In this document: piece after piece, positions 24,621 to 33,306 of the stretch
Numbering within the stretch: position 1 is the stretch's first letter
Layout: every line of letters begins with the position of its first letter
Assembly (NCBI GenBank): GCA_046318595.1
Contig: JBKCTV010000048.1
Span: 1-50,182, forward strand
Reading direction: 5' to 3'
Length of the DNA stretch: 50,182 nt
DNA from: DAITMV01 sp046318595
GTDB lineage: Bacteria > Pseudomonadota > Gammaproteobacteria > Burkholderiales > Burkholderiaceae_B
Notes under the pieces: model-generated
Seen by the model: the letters and a program-made list of their open reading frames with translations, nothing else
Database searches by the model: none
Told to the model about the DNA's origin: nothing
Program-made: the position numbers and the translations under genes

Positions 24621-25883
24621 ATGCATCTTTCCGAACTAAAAGTACAGCACGTCTCGCAACTGCTCGAAATGGCCGCCAGCCTCGAAATCGATGGCGCCAA
24701 CCGCATGCGCAAGCAGGAGTTGATGTTCGCGATTCTGAAAAAACGCGCCCGCAACGGCGAGCAGATTTACGGCGACGGTGTGCTCGAAGTGTTGCCCGAT
24801 GGCTTTGGCTTCCTGCGCTCCACCGAAACGTCCTACCTCGCCAGCACTGACGACATTTATATCTCACCGAGCCAGATCCGCCGTTTCAACCTGCACACCG
24901 GTGATTCGATCGAAGGCGAAGTCAGGACACCCAAGGAAGGCGAGCGTTACTTCGCCCTGGTCAAAGTAGACACCGTCAACGGCGAAGCGCCCGAAGCGTC
25001 CAAACACAAAATCCTGTTCGAAAACCTGACGCCGCTGCACCCCAACCAGCCCTTATTGCTGGAGCGCGAAATGCGCGCCGAGGAAAACATCACGGGCCGC
25101 ATCATCGACATGATTGCGCCGATCGGCAAGGGCCAGCGCGGCCTGCTCGTCGCGTCACCCAAGTCCGGCAAAACGGTCATGCTGCAGCACATTGCGCATG
25201 CCATCACCTCGAACCACCCCGATGTGGTTCTGATCGTGCTGTTGATCGACGAACGCCCCGAGGAAGTCACCGAAATGCAACGCTCGGTGCGCGGCGAGGT
25301 CGTGTCTTCCACCTTCGACGAGCCGGCCACGCGCCACGTCCAGGTCGCGGAAATGGTCATCGAAAAGGCCAAGCGCCTGGTCGAGCATAAAAAAGACGTG
25401 GTCATTCTGCTCGATTCGATCACCCGTCTGGCGCGCGCCTACAACACCGTCGTCCCGGCATCTGGCAAAGTGCTGACCGGCGGCGTCGACGCCAACGCCC
25501 TGCACCGTCCGAAACGCTTTTTCGGCGCGGCGCGCAATATCGAAGAAGGCGGCTCGCTGACCATCATCGCCACCGCACTGACCGACACCGGCAGCCGGAT
25601 GGACGAGGTCATCTACGAAGAGTTCAAGGGTACCGGCAATATGGAAATCCACATGGAGCGCCGGCTGGCCGAGAAACGCGTCTATCCTGCGCTGAACATC
25701 AACCGCTCCGGCACCCGGCGCGAAGAGCTGCTCATCAAGCCCGACCTGCTCCAGAAAATCTGGGTGTTGCGCCGGCTCCTACACGACATGGACGACGTCC
25801 AGGCGATCGAATTCCTGCTCGACAAGCTCAAACAGACCAAGTCGAACGCGGAGTTTTTCGAGTCGATGCGACGCGGCACTTGA
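24621..25883 (+). CDS. rho: Transcription termination factor Rho
   Basis: Rho is the hexameric RNA-dependent ATPase that ends transcription at unstructured C-rich RNA. The 420-residue product begins MHLSELKVQHVSQLLEMAAS (Rho N-terminal domain). It then has the cold-shock-like primary RNA site (DGFGFLRS), Walker A SPKSGKT, Walker B VVILLDSITRLARAY, the Q loop, and the R loop in GGVDANALHRPKRFFGAARN. The length equals that of E. coli Rho (419). A 117-base leader separates it from trxA; it contains a pyrimidine-rich stretch (CCCTCTTCCTTCCTTC) close to the start, a possible site for Rho autoregulation. No defect is visible. Confidence 0.98.
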   Translation: MHLSELKVQHVSQLLEMAASLEIDGANRMRKQELMFAILKKRARNGEQIYGDGVLEVLPDGFGFLRSTETSYLASTDDIYISPSQIRRFNLHTGDSIEGEVRTPKEGERYFALVKVDTVNGEAPEASKHKILFENLTPLHPNQPLLLEREMRAEENITGRIIDMIAPIGKGQRGLLVASPKSGKTVMLQHIAHAITSNHPDVVLIVLLIDERPEEVTEMQRSVRGEVVSSTFDEPATRHVQVAEMVIEKAKRLVEHKKDVVILLDSITRLARAYNTVVPASGKVLTGGVDANALHRPKRFFGAARNIEEGGSLTIIATALTDTGSRMDEVIYEEFKGTGNMEIHMERRLAEKRVYPALNINRSGTRREELLIKPDLLQKIWVLRRLLHDMDDVQAIEFLLDKLKQTKSNAEFFESMRRGT

Positions 25884-25900
25884 AGACGGGGGCTCGACGT

Positions 25901-26482
25901 TCAGGAGCCCTTCAATTTTCCCGGGCCAAACCACAAACGCCGCCAGTCGAAATACGGGCCGGGATCGACCTTGCGGCCGGGGGCGATATCGCTGTGTCCC
26001 ACATGGTGCACGATCGGGTAACGCTGGCGAAGCGCCGCCAGCAACCGATTCAGGACGGCATATTGTTCATCCTCGAAGCCCTGCGTCTCCGAGCCTTCCA
26101 ATTCGATGCCAATCGAAAAATCGTTGCAGCGGGTGCGTCCCTGCCATTCGGACACGCCGGCATGCCAGGCGCGCCGCTCGCAGGACACGAACTGGGTCAG
26201 GCGGCCGGTGCGCTCGATCAGAAAATGTGCCGATACGCGTAAGTCGGCGAGCGCTGCGAAGTCCGGATGCGCGGCCGGGTCGAGCCGGTTCAGGAAAAGC
26301 GCGTGCGCCTGCCGCGTGCCAAAAAGGTTTTTCGGTAGACTGATGTGGTGAATGACGACCATGTCGACCACCACACTGGCTGGGCGATCGTCGACATTCG
26401 GTGACTCGAGCTGCTCGGCGAATCGCCACCAGCCATCTTTCCAGTCGTTTGGCGCGTCTAGCGCCGTGACCGATTCAGTCAT
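25901..26482 (-). CDS. ampD: 1,6-anhydro-N-acetylmuramyl-L-alanine amidase AmpD
   Basis: AmpD is the cytoplasmic zinc amidase that removes peptide from recycled anhydro-muropeptides. From ATG 26482 the product is 193 residues. It has the amidase-2 motifs: VVIHHISLP (first zinc His), SAHFLIERTGRLTQFV, AWHAGVSEWQGR, NDFSIGIELEG and VGHSDIAPGRKVDPGPYFDW, with the second His and the Asp ligand. The length is close to the E. coli enzyme. It is convergent with rho and overlaps the start of the next upstream gene by 8 bases. No ampE or ampG is in view. Confidence 0.95.
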   Translation of the reverse strand: MTESVTALDAPNDWKDGWWRFAEQLESPNVDDRPASVVVDMVVIHHISLPKNLFGTRQAHALFLNRLDPAAHPDFAALADLRVSAHFLIERTGRLTQFVSCERRAWHAGVSEWQGRTRCNDFSIGIELEGSETQGFEDEQYAVLNRLLAALRQRYPIVHHVGHSDIAPGRKVDPGPYFDWRRLWFGPGKLKGS

Positions 26483-26720
26483 CGAGCCGTTCGCCCGCTG
26501 CCAGCGCGTGCGGTTTCTGGCAAAAAAATCGGCCATGCACGACCACGCCTTCGTTTTCCGGCGAATACGCCCCGCAATGCGCACAAGGCAACATGACCTG
26601 GCGCGCCGGTTCGGCCGTTTTGCCGGCAGGGTTGGCTGCATCGCCTTGGCGCCGCCGCCATGTCGAGAACAGAAACCAGGCCAACGAACCCAGCACAAGC
26701 CAAAAAATCAAGCGCCCCAT
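26475..26720 (-). CDS. Small membrane-anchored CxxC protein, PP0621 family
   Basis: The 81-residue product has one N-terminal membrane segment (MGRLIFWLVLGSLAWFLF) followed by basic residues, and then a small metal-binding-like motif LPCAHCGAYSPENEGVV with HGRFFC. The CxxC...H...C pattern is that of the PP0621 family, found next to ampD in many beta- and gammaproteobacteria. The gene lies between the CcsA-like gene (3 bases) and ampD (8-base overlap), so the three are one operon. Function is unknown; the Cys set suggests zinc. Confidence 0.8.
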   Translation of the reverse strand: MGRLIFWLVLGSLAWFLFSTWRRRQGDAANPAGKTAEPARQVMLPCAHCGAYSPENEGVVVHGRFFCQKPHALAAGERLDD

Positions 26721-26723
26721 GCG

Positions 26724-27551
26724 TCAGACCACCGGCCGATGCAAAATAACTTCCAGCACGAAACGCGAACCGATGTAGGCCAGCAGTAAAGTGGCAAAGC
26801 CGCTCAGGGTCCAGCGCAGCGCCATCTTGCCGCGCCAGCCATAGGCGTGCCGGCCAAACAGCAAGGCGCCAAACAACACCCAGGACACGAGCGCAAAAAT
26901 GGTTTTGTGATCGAAACGCAAACCCTCGTGAGAAGACGCTTCCGAAAACGCCACGCCCGTCAGCAAACTCAGCGTCAGCAGCCCAAACCCCAACCAGACG
27001 ATGCGAAACAGCAGCCGCTCCATGACAATCAGCGGCGGCAGCCGGTCGAGCGCGAGGAGGGGCTTGCGGCTGGGCACATGGAGACTTTTTTCTTGAGCAG
27101 CCATCAACACCGCATGCGCCACGGCCACGGTCATCAAACTATAAGCGCCGATCGCGGTCACCAAATGAACCTTGAACCATGGGCTGTCGACATCGACATG
27201 CGCCAAGCTGCCTTTGAACATCAGCGGTAAGGGCAAGGCAACAGCCGCCATCGGATAAGCGACCACTTCGAGCACCAAGGTGCCGTTTTGCAGACTTTCC
27301 AGCCAGGTCAGCAATGCGACGAGCCACAGGGTCAGGGACAGCGCGTGTGCGAAGCCGAAGCGCAGCCCTTGCGACCCGAACACCGCGTCGTGCCACAGCA
27401 GTCCATGCAGCCCGAGAGCGAAAACGACCGCCAGTGAGCGCACACCACCCCAGCGCGGCGTGCTGCGGCCCTGCAATAAGCGCCAGGCGAGCCCTGCCGC
27501 CGCCGCATAAGCCAGCATACTAAAGGCGTACAATATGACGATTGAACTCAT
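26724..27551 (-). CDS. CcsA/YpjD-like cytochrome c assembly-family membrane protein
   Basis: The 275-residue product has about eight membrane segments and the cytochrome c assembly (CcsA/CcmC-like) domain. Visible family features are the segment VTAIGAYSLMTVAVAHAVLM, the following ERLLFRIVWLGFGLLTLS and the C-terminal HAYGWRGKMALRWTLSGF. It lacks the complete WWD heme-binding loop of true CcsA and fits the YpjD (inner membrane protein beside ffh) group. As in E. coli, it is divergent from ffh, with only 24 bases between the starts. Its job is not established; a role in heme or thiol handling is a family guess. Confidence 0.85.
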   Translation of the reverse strand: MSSIVILYAFSMLAYAAAAGLAWRLLQGRSTPRWGGVRSLAVVFALGLHGLLWHDAVFGSQGLRFGFAHALSLTLWLVALLTWLESLQNGTLVLEVVAYPMAAVALPLPLMFKGSLAHVDVDSPWFKVHLVTAIGAYSLMTVAVAHAVLMAAQEKSLHVPSRKPLLALDRLPPLIVMERLLFRIVWLGFGLLTLSLLTGVAFSEASSHEGLRFDHKTIFALVSWVLFGALLFGRHAYGWRGKMALRWTLSGFATLLLAYIGSRFVLEVILHRPVV

Positions 27552-27575
27552 CGGGACAGTGTACCGTAAGCCACT

Positions 27576-28961
27576 ATGTTCGAGAATCTCACCGATCGCC
27601 TGACGCGTGTCGTCAAAACCCTCAAAGGCGAAGCGCGCCTCTCAGAAGCCAACACACAGGACATGCTGCGCGAAGTCCGCATGGCGCTGCTCGAAGCCGA
27701 CGTCGCTTTACCGGTCGTGAAAGATTTCATCAGCCAGGTCAAGGATCAGGCCATGGGCGAGGAGGTGCTCAACAGCCTGACGCCCGGCCAGGCCCTGATC
27801 GGCATCGTTCACAAAGCGCTGACCGCACTGATGGGCGACGCCGCAGTCGATATCAACCTCAGCACCCAGCCTCCCGCAGTCGTGCTCATGGCCGGGCTGC
27901 AAGGCGCGGGCAAGACCACCACGACCGGCAAGCTCGCCAAATATTTGCGCGAGCTCAAGAAGAAAAAAGTGCTGGCGGTGTCTACCGACGTCTACCGCCC
28001 AGCCGCGATCGAACAGCTTAAAACCGTGGCAGGGCAGGCCGGCGTGGAGTTCTTTCCGTCAACCGCAACGCAGTCGCCGCTGGCAATAGCGCAGGCCGCC
28101 CTCGAACACGCCAAGCGTTTCCAGTTCGACGTGTTGCTGGTCGATACCGCCGGTCGGCTGGGCATCGACGAGGCCATGATGCAAGAGATTCAGGCACTGC
28201 ATGCCGCACTCGCACCGATCGAAACCTTATTCGTGGTCGACGCGATGCTCGGGCAGGATGCGGTCAACACCGCCCGGGCGTTCAACGAGGCCCTGCCGCT
28301 CACCGGCATCGTACTGACCAAGCTCGACGGCGATGCGCGCGGGGGCGCGGCCTTGTCCGTCAAAGCGATCACCGGCAAGCCGATCAAGTTTCTCGGGGTC
28401 GGCGAAAAGCTGACTGGTTTCGAGCTGTTTCACCCCGACCGGCTGGCTGGCCGGATTCTCGGCATGGGCGATATCGTTTCGCTGGTTGAGGACGCCCAGC
28501 GCGGCATGGACGAAAAGTCTGCGCAGCAGCTCGCCAACAAACTCAAGGCAGGCAAAGACTTCGATCTGAACGATTTTCGCGACCAGATTTCGCAGATGCG
28601 CCGCATGGGCGGAATTCAATCGATGCTGGACAAGCTACCCGCGCAGCTCGCACAGGCGGCCGGGAACGTCAAGGCCGACGAGGCCGAGCAGCAGATCAAG
28701 CGGCTCGACGGCATCATTTGCTCGATGACGCCGCACGAACGTCGCAAACCCGACATCCTCAAAGCATCGCGCAAACGGCGGATCGCCGCCGGCGCCGGCG
28801 TGCCGGTGCAGGAGGTCAACCGCCTGCTGGTGCAGTACGAGCAGATGCGCGACATGATGCGGCAAATGCAGAAAGGCGGTATGGCGAAAATGATGCGCAG
28901 CATGGGACGTGTTATGGGCAAAGGCGGGCTGCCGCCGGGGATGAATCTGCCCGGACGGTAG
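27576..28961 (+). CDS. ffh: Signal recognition particle protein Ffh
   Basis: Ffh binds 4.5S RNA and the signal sequences of nascent membrane proteins and hands them to FtsY. The 461-residue product has the helical N domain (MFENLTDRLTRVVKTLKGEA), the G domain with GLQGAGKTTTTGKL, DTAGRLGIDE and TKLDGDARGGAAL, and a Met-rich M domain (MRDMMRQMQKGGMAKMMRS) containing the RNA-binding region SRKRRIAAGAGV. All GTPase motifs are intact. Its RNA partner is encoded at about 18 kb. Confidence 0.98.
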   Translation: MFENLTDRLTRVVKTLKGEARLSEANTQDMLREVRMALLEADVALPVVKDFISQVKDQAMGEEVLNSLTPGQALIGIVHKALTALMGDAAVDINLSTQPPAVVLMAGLQGAGKTTTTGKLAKYLRELKKKKVLAVSTDVYRPAAIEQLKTVAGQAGVEFFPSTATQSPLAIAQAALEHAKRFQFDVLLVDTAGRLGIDEAMMQEIQALHAALAPIETLFVVDAMLGQDAVNTARAFNEALPLTGIVLTKLDGDARGGAALSVKAITGKPIKFLGVGEKLTGFELFHPDRLAGRILGMGDIVSLVEDAQRGMDEKSAQQLANKLKAGKDFDLNDFRDQISQMRRMGGIQSMLDKLPAQLAQAAGNVKADEAEQQIKRLDGIICSMTPHERRKPDILKASRKRRIAAGAGVPVQEVNRLLVQYEQMRDMMRQMQKGGMAKMMRSMGRVMGKGGLPPGMNLPGR

Positions 28962-28995
28962 ACGGTGCATTTTTATCGAGTAGCCAGTAAGGCCA

Positions 28996-30000
28996 TCATC
29001 TGCCTTGCACTACCCCAAGGCCACCGGGGAAAACAAAGGAAGGATTATCGAAATCGCGGCTAGCTGACCGGCTAAGTTGCACTGACTCTACTAAAGCAGG
29101 GGGCTGAGTTGGAACATGGAGATGTCGGTATGGATGTCCAGGTGCTGTTCTACTAGCGGATGGCTGCCGTGGTGGTGTAAATGTAAACTGCGGACCTTGA
29201 TAACCTGGAGCGTTAATAGCTGCATCCAGGTGCATGCGCGTAGCTCGTGCCCCGCCCGGGTCGCCTACCCCACGTGAATCCAATGGAGTATCGCGCAGAT
29301 CAATAGTACATCCCGACCCCAGCTGGCTGATTATATTAGCAGGTAATGTTACTATACGGGAATTCCGAAGATGAATATGTTTTAATGACGCAGATAAACT
29401 TCCAGAGAGTTCGGTGAGACCCGACAGATTAGCATTTAGAACTTCTAAAGCAGGCAATTTATCTAGCGATAAGCCTCTAATCCGCATATAACTAGCGATT
29501 AGTTTCTTCAAGGCGGGCAGGTCCAATTCCAATGTTTCCGTGCAGGGTAGGTTTAAATCGCCCGACAAATTGAGAACCTCAACCGAAGCAGGTAGATCTT
29601 TTAAAGACTCAGCGCTTGAGATTCTATTATCCGAAAGATCAAGGTTTTTTATCCAACCAGGCAAAGGTGGCAAATCAGCTAAATCCAAACCTTTCAGATC
29701 CAGCGGCACATTGGCATTGTTCTCTTTAAAGTACGCTTTCAACTTTTGAGCAATTTGCCGAGGATTACGATCACCATTAAATCTACTGCCACTACTGCGC
29801 AGAGCTTGGCTTGCCCAGGCATTCACTTCTTTGAAGTATGCTTTTTCTGAGCCTGCTTGATGAATTTTTACTTTAAAAAACCCCAGATTAATTTTTTTTA
29901 CGTTGCTTTCTATTCTTCCAGAAGCCGAGCTGGATTGCTCGTCAGCTTCTTGCGAACGGCCGAAAGATGGGCGGTGCCAGTGGAGGCTAGTAATAGGCAT
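28996..30000 (-). CDS. Leucine-rich-repeat protein resembling the LRR part of IpaH/YopM-type effectors
   Basis: The 334-residue product has no signal peptide. A polar N-terminus (Ser/Glu rich, 14-30) leads to a helical segment (about 50-93, EKAYFKEVNAWASQALR). Leucine-rich repeats fill about 99-240, for example LDLKGLDLADLPPLPGW, NLDLSDNRI, LPALEVLNANLSGLTEL and HIHLRNSRIVTLPANII, then DLRDTPLDSRGV. The tail (250-334) is Pro-rich and contains INAPGYQGPQFTF. This order is that of bacterial LRR effectors delivered by type III secretion. In the IpaH group a ligase domain with a catalytic Cys follows the GP-x-F junction, but here the protein stops. The gene is clearly more AT-rich than its neighbours, suggesting transfer. 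No secretion genes are near. Confidence 0.75.
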   Translation of the reverse strand: MPITSLHWHRPSFGRSQEADEQSSSASGRIESNVKKINLGFFKVKIHQAGSEKAYFKEVNAWASQALRSSGSRFNGDRNPRQIAQKLKAYFKENNANVPLDLKGLDLADLPPLPGWIKNLDLSDNRISSAESLKDLPASVEVLNLSGDLNLPCTETLELDLPALKKLIASYMRIRGLSLDKLPALEVLNANLSGLTELSGSLSASLKHIHLRNSRIVTLPANIISQLGSGCTIDLRDTPLDSRGVGDPGGARATRMHLDAAINAPGYQGPQFTFTPPRQPSASRTAPGHPYRHLHVPTQPPALVESVQLSRSASRDFDNPSFVFPGGLGVVQGR

Positions 30001-30125
30001 GTGAATTCTCTTTGTTCAGTAGAGTTTTTTGGAGGACCAACTAATATTTAGTGGCATAAAACGCTCAGAAGTTCCATTTAATTTGGTCGTTTGCTACAAA
30101 TAAAAGCGAATGCAGTTGCGGGCTT

Positions 30126-30803
30126 TCAGGGTTGAGCTCGCATGCTCACGGTTCCAGCGGAAGCCGAACCCACCGCCTGAAACTGCCAGCGGGCCCGCCA
30201 CGCTCCGAAAATCAGATTGGGGTAATCGGCCTTGCCTAAGCTGCCGTTATAGCGACCGAGCGCGCGAAACAGGTCATCGCGTTCAATGTCCATGTAATGC
30301 CGCAAAATGACGCAGCCATAGCGGATATTGCTGCGCATATCGAACAACATGCCAGGGTCCGCGTTACCGATCAAGCGGGTCCAGAATGGCATCACCTGCA
30401 TATAGCCACGGGCTCCTGCCGAGCTCACCGCATATTTTCTGAAACCGCTTTCCACCTCGATCAAGGCCAGCACCAGTTGCGGGTCGAGACCAGCCCGCTG
30501 GGCCTCGTAACGGGCGGTTTTGATCAGATCGAGGCGGGTCCGGTAGTCCGGTACCCGCTTGGCCAGACGATTGGACATCTCGGTCAGCCAGAGAATCTTC
30601 TCTTCGGTGGACTTGAAGACGGGCTCAGGCGCCGAGCGGTCGCTGACTGCGACATGCAGGGCCATCTTGACCGAGTCGGCCAGGGGCACATACTGCTGGG
30701 CGCCAGCCCAGGCTGACGTTTGCAAGCCGGTCAGCAAACCCGCACAGACGACGAACAATAATCCAAACATCGCCAGCCGGCGACAACGAGCACCTCGGTT
30801 CAC
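30126..30803 (-). CDS. Lytic transglycosylase (SLT domain)
   Basis: The enzyme cleaves peptidoglycan glycan strands with formation of 1,6-anhydro-muramic acid. The 225-residue product has an N-terminal membrane/signal segment (LAMFGLLFVVCAGLLTGL) and a goose-lysozyme-like SLT domain with LDPQLVLALIEVESGFRKYA (catalytic Glu), SSAGARGYMQVMPFW and ALGRYNGSLGKADYPN. This is a complete small periplasmic transglycosylase. It is downstream of proS on the same strand with a 27-base gap. The region after its stop, up to the LRR gene start, is AT-rich and intergenic. Confidence 0.93.
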   Translation of the reverse strand: MNRGARCRRLAMFGLLFVVCAGLLTGLQTSAWAGAQQYVPLADSVKMALHVAVSDRSAPEPVFKSTEEKILWLTEMSNRLAKRVPDYRTRLDLIKTARYEAQRAGLDPQLVLALIEVESGFRKYAVSSAGARGYMQVMPFWTRLIGNADPGMLFDMRSNIRYGCVILRHYMDIERDDLFRALGRYNGSLGKADYPNLIFGAWRARWQFQAVGSASAGTVSMRAQP

Positions 30804-30830
30804 AGCGTTTACTCACAATCCTTGACCACT

Positions 30831-32600
30831 TTATCTAAGTGTCGATAACAGGCCGGTAAGTTCCCGATGCGCCGACTGTACCTGAGCGCCAATGAAATCG
30901 GCAGCCCCTGCCAGGGTTAATTCCTGCATTTGGCCGCTACGCCGGACCTGCCACTCGAGCTTGCCGTCTTTCAGGCCGCGCTCGCCAACCGTCAGGCGGA
31001 ACGGCGCGCCGATCAGTTCCCAATCGGCGAACATCGCTCCGGGGCGTTCATCGCGGTCGTCGAGAATGACATCGATACCGCGCTGCGACAGTTCGTCGTG
31101 CAGGGCGTCGGCCGCTTCGCGCACCGCTGCCGACCGATAGTAGCCGACCGGGCAAATCACGAGCTCGAACGGCGCCATCGAAACCGGCCAGAACATGCCC
31201 TTGTCGTCGTGGTTCTGCTCGATGGCCGCGCCCAGGATACGGGTGACGCCAATGCCGTAGCAGCCCATTTCCATGAGCGCGGGCTTGCCGTTTTCGTCCA
31301 GACAGGTCGCCTGCAAAGCGGCGGAGTATTTGGTGCCGAGATAAAACACATGCCCGACTTCGATCCCGCGGCAGATGTCCAGCGTGCCCTGGCCGGTGAC
31401 GGGGTTGGGATCGCCGACGACGACGTTGCGCACGTCGGCAACGAACGGCTCGGGCAGGTCGCGTGCCCAGTTGACGCCCGTATAGTGTTGATCGGCTTCG
31501 TTGGCGCCGCAGATAAAGTCGCTCAGCGCGGCCACGCTGCGGTCGGCGATGATGCGCACGTCGGCCGGCGCCCCAAGCGGGCCGAGATAACCGGGAGGAC
31601 AGGAAAACGTGGCGCGTATTTCGGCGTCGGTCGCCAGCCGTGGGCTCGCTACCCCCGGCAGCTTGCCGACCTTGATCTCGTTGACCTCGTGATCGCCGCG
31701 CACCAGCACCATGAGGAGCCGACAGGAAGCTGCGGCTGAGGCACCCTCTTCCGCGAACACCACGGCTTTGACGGTCTGGGCGAGGGTTTGCTGCAAAAAC
31801 GCGGCGATGTCCGCACATTTTTCGCGACCGGGCGTGGCGACTTTGGTCAAGGGCTGCGCGGCGGCGGCGCGCTGTGCGGTACAAACCGCTTCGGCCAGCT
31901 CGACATTGGCCGCATAATCGGATGCGGGGTCGTAGGCGATCGCATCCTCGCCGGTATCGGCGATCACATGAAACTCATGGCTGCGCGACCCGCCAATCGA
32001 ACCGGTATCAGCCGCCACGGCGCGAAAATTGAGCCCGAGCCGGGTAAAGATGCGTTGATAAGCGCCATACATCCTGTCGTAAGTCTGCAAAGCCCCGGCG
32101 ACGTTGCGGTCAAACGAATAGGCATCTTTCATGATGAATTCGCGGCCACGCATGACCCCGAAACGCGGCCGGATCTCGTCGCGGAATTTGGTTTGAATCT
32201 GATAAAAATTCACCGGCAGTTGGCGGTAACTTTTGATCTCGCGCCGCGCCACGTCGGTAATCACCTCCTCGTGGGTGGGGCCGATGACGAACTCGCGCGC
32301 ATGGCGGTCGCGCAGCCGCAGCAGCTCCGGTCCGTACTGCTCCCAGCGCCCGGACTCCTGCCACAGCTCGGCCGGCTGCACGGCGGGCATCAGCACTTCC
32401 AGGGCACCGGCGCGGTTCATCTCATCGCGGACGATGTTTTCCACCTTGCGCACCGCGCGCAAACCAAGCGGCATGAGAGTATAAATGCCGCCGGCCAGTT
32501 TCTTGATCATGCCCGCACGCATCATTAGCCGGTGGCTGGCGATTTCCGCATCGGCAGGGCTTTCCTTGAGGGTATTGAGAAAAAATTGGCTGGCTTTCAT
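30831..32600 (-). CDS. proS: Prolyl-tRNA synthetase
   Basis: ProS charges tRNA-Pro. The 589-residue product is a bacterial-type class II synthetase: MKASQFFLNTLKESPADAEI at the start, motif 2 around FRDEIRPRFGVMRGREFIMK, an inserted editing (INS) domain between about 230 and 390, motif 3 in YGIGVTRILGAAIE and a C-terminal anticodon-binding domain. It is slightly longer than E. coli ProS (572). It stands divergent from rppH with 100 bases between starts, and a tRNA-Pro gene lies 5 kb away. Confidence 0.98.
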   Translation of the reverse strand: MKASQFFLNTLKESPADAEIASHRLMMRAGMIKKLAGGIYTLMPLGLRAVRKVENIVRDEMNRAGALEVLMPAVQPAELWQESGRWEQYGPELLRLRDRHAREFVIGPTHEEVITDVARREIKSYRQLPVNFYQIQTKFRDEIRPRFGVMRGREFIMKDAYSFDRNVAGALQTYDRMYGAYQRIFTRLGLNFRAVAADTGSIGGSRSHEFHVIADTGEDAIAYDPASDYAANVELAEAVCTAQRAAAAQPLTKVATPGREKCADIAAFLQQTLAQTVKAVVFAEEGASAAASCRLLMVLVRGDHEVNEIKVGKLPGVASPRLATDAEIRATFSCPPGYLGPLGAPADVRIIADRSVAALSDFICGANEADQHYTGVNWARDLPEPFVADVRNVVVGDPNPVTGQGTLDICRGIEVGHVFYLGTKYSAALQATCLDENGKPALMEMGCYGIGVTRILGAAIEQNHDDKGMFWPVSMAPFELVICPVGYYRSAAVREAADALHDELSQRGIDVILDDRDERPGAMFADWELIGAPFRLTVGERGLKDGKLEWQVRRSGQMQELTLAGAADFIGAQVQSAHRELTGLLSTLR

Positions 32601-32700
32601 CGCAACGTTTCAAAAAAGGGGGAATCGGTGAAGAAAAATGTACCGCAGGCACGCCGGTGCTTATAATGGATGGAATTGTAAAGAATCTTGCGAGTCTTGT

Positions 32701-33306
32701 ATGCTGGACCGGGAAGGATACCGGCCCAATGTCGGCATTATATTAGTGAACGCCAAAAAGCAGGTGTTTTGGGGTAAGCGGCTGAAGGAACATTCCTGGC
32801 AGTTTCCGCAGGGCGGCATCAAGTACGGCGAAACGCCGGAACAGGCCATGTTGCGCGAACTGCACGAAGAAGTCGGCCTCCTGCCCAAACACGTGGAAAT
32901 CGTGGCCCGCACACGCCATTGGCTTCGCTATGAGGTGCCCGACCATTGGATCCGTCGGGAATGGCGCGGCAGTTACCGCGGACAGAAGCAAATCTGGTTC
33001 CTGCTGCGGCTGGTCGGCCGGGACAATGACGTCAGTTTGCGAGCAACCGCGCATCCTGAGTTCGACGCCTGGCGCTGGAGCGACTACTGGATTCCGCTGG
33101 ACTGCGTCATCGATTTCAAGCGCGATGTGTATCGGAAGGCGCTACAGGAGCTGTCGCGGCATTTGTTCAGCCGGCAGGATCCGCGGCGCGAACCAGCAGG
33201 CGAGCTGTGGCGCGGACGCGGTGGTCTGGCTGCGCTGTCGGCTGCCGATCCCATGACCGGAGAGGCACATCAGACGGGAGTGACCGTCAACGGGGCGTCA
33301 AAATGA
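32701..33306 (+). CDS. rppH: RNA pyrophosphohydrolase RppH (Nudix)
   Basis: RppH removes pyrophosphate from 5' ends of mRNA and so starts decay. From ATG 32701 (MLDREGYRPNVGIILVNAKK) the 201-residue product has the Nudix box GGIKYGETPEQAMLRELHEE-VGL with all metal-binding residues, then ARTRHWLRYEVPDHWIRREW and GQKQIWFLLRL. The last 45 residues are a low-complexity extension common in betaproteobacterial RppH. The 3' end overlaps convergent proB by 20 bases. Confidence 0.96.
   Translation: MLDREGYRPNVGIILVNAKKQVFWGKRLKEHSWQFPQGGIKYGETPEQAMLRELHEEVGLLPKHVEIVARTRHWLRYEVPDHWIRREWRGSYRGQKQIWFLLRLVGRDNDVSLRATAHPEFDAWRWSDYWIPLDCVIDFKRDVYRKALQELSRHLFSRQDPRREPAGELWRGRGGLAALSAADPMTGEAHQTGVTVNGASK

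Noticed and set aside
30001..30125. hrp-type box (TTCG-N16-TTCG) ahead of the LRR gene
   Set aside because: A TTCG is present but the second half 16 bases further reads ACGA; no complete box was found on the minus strand.
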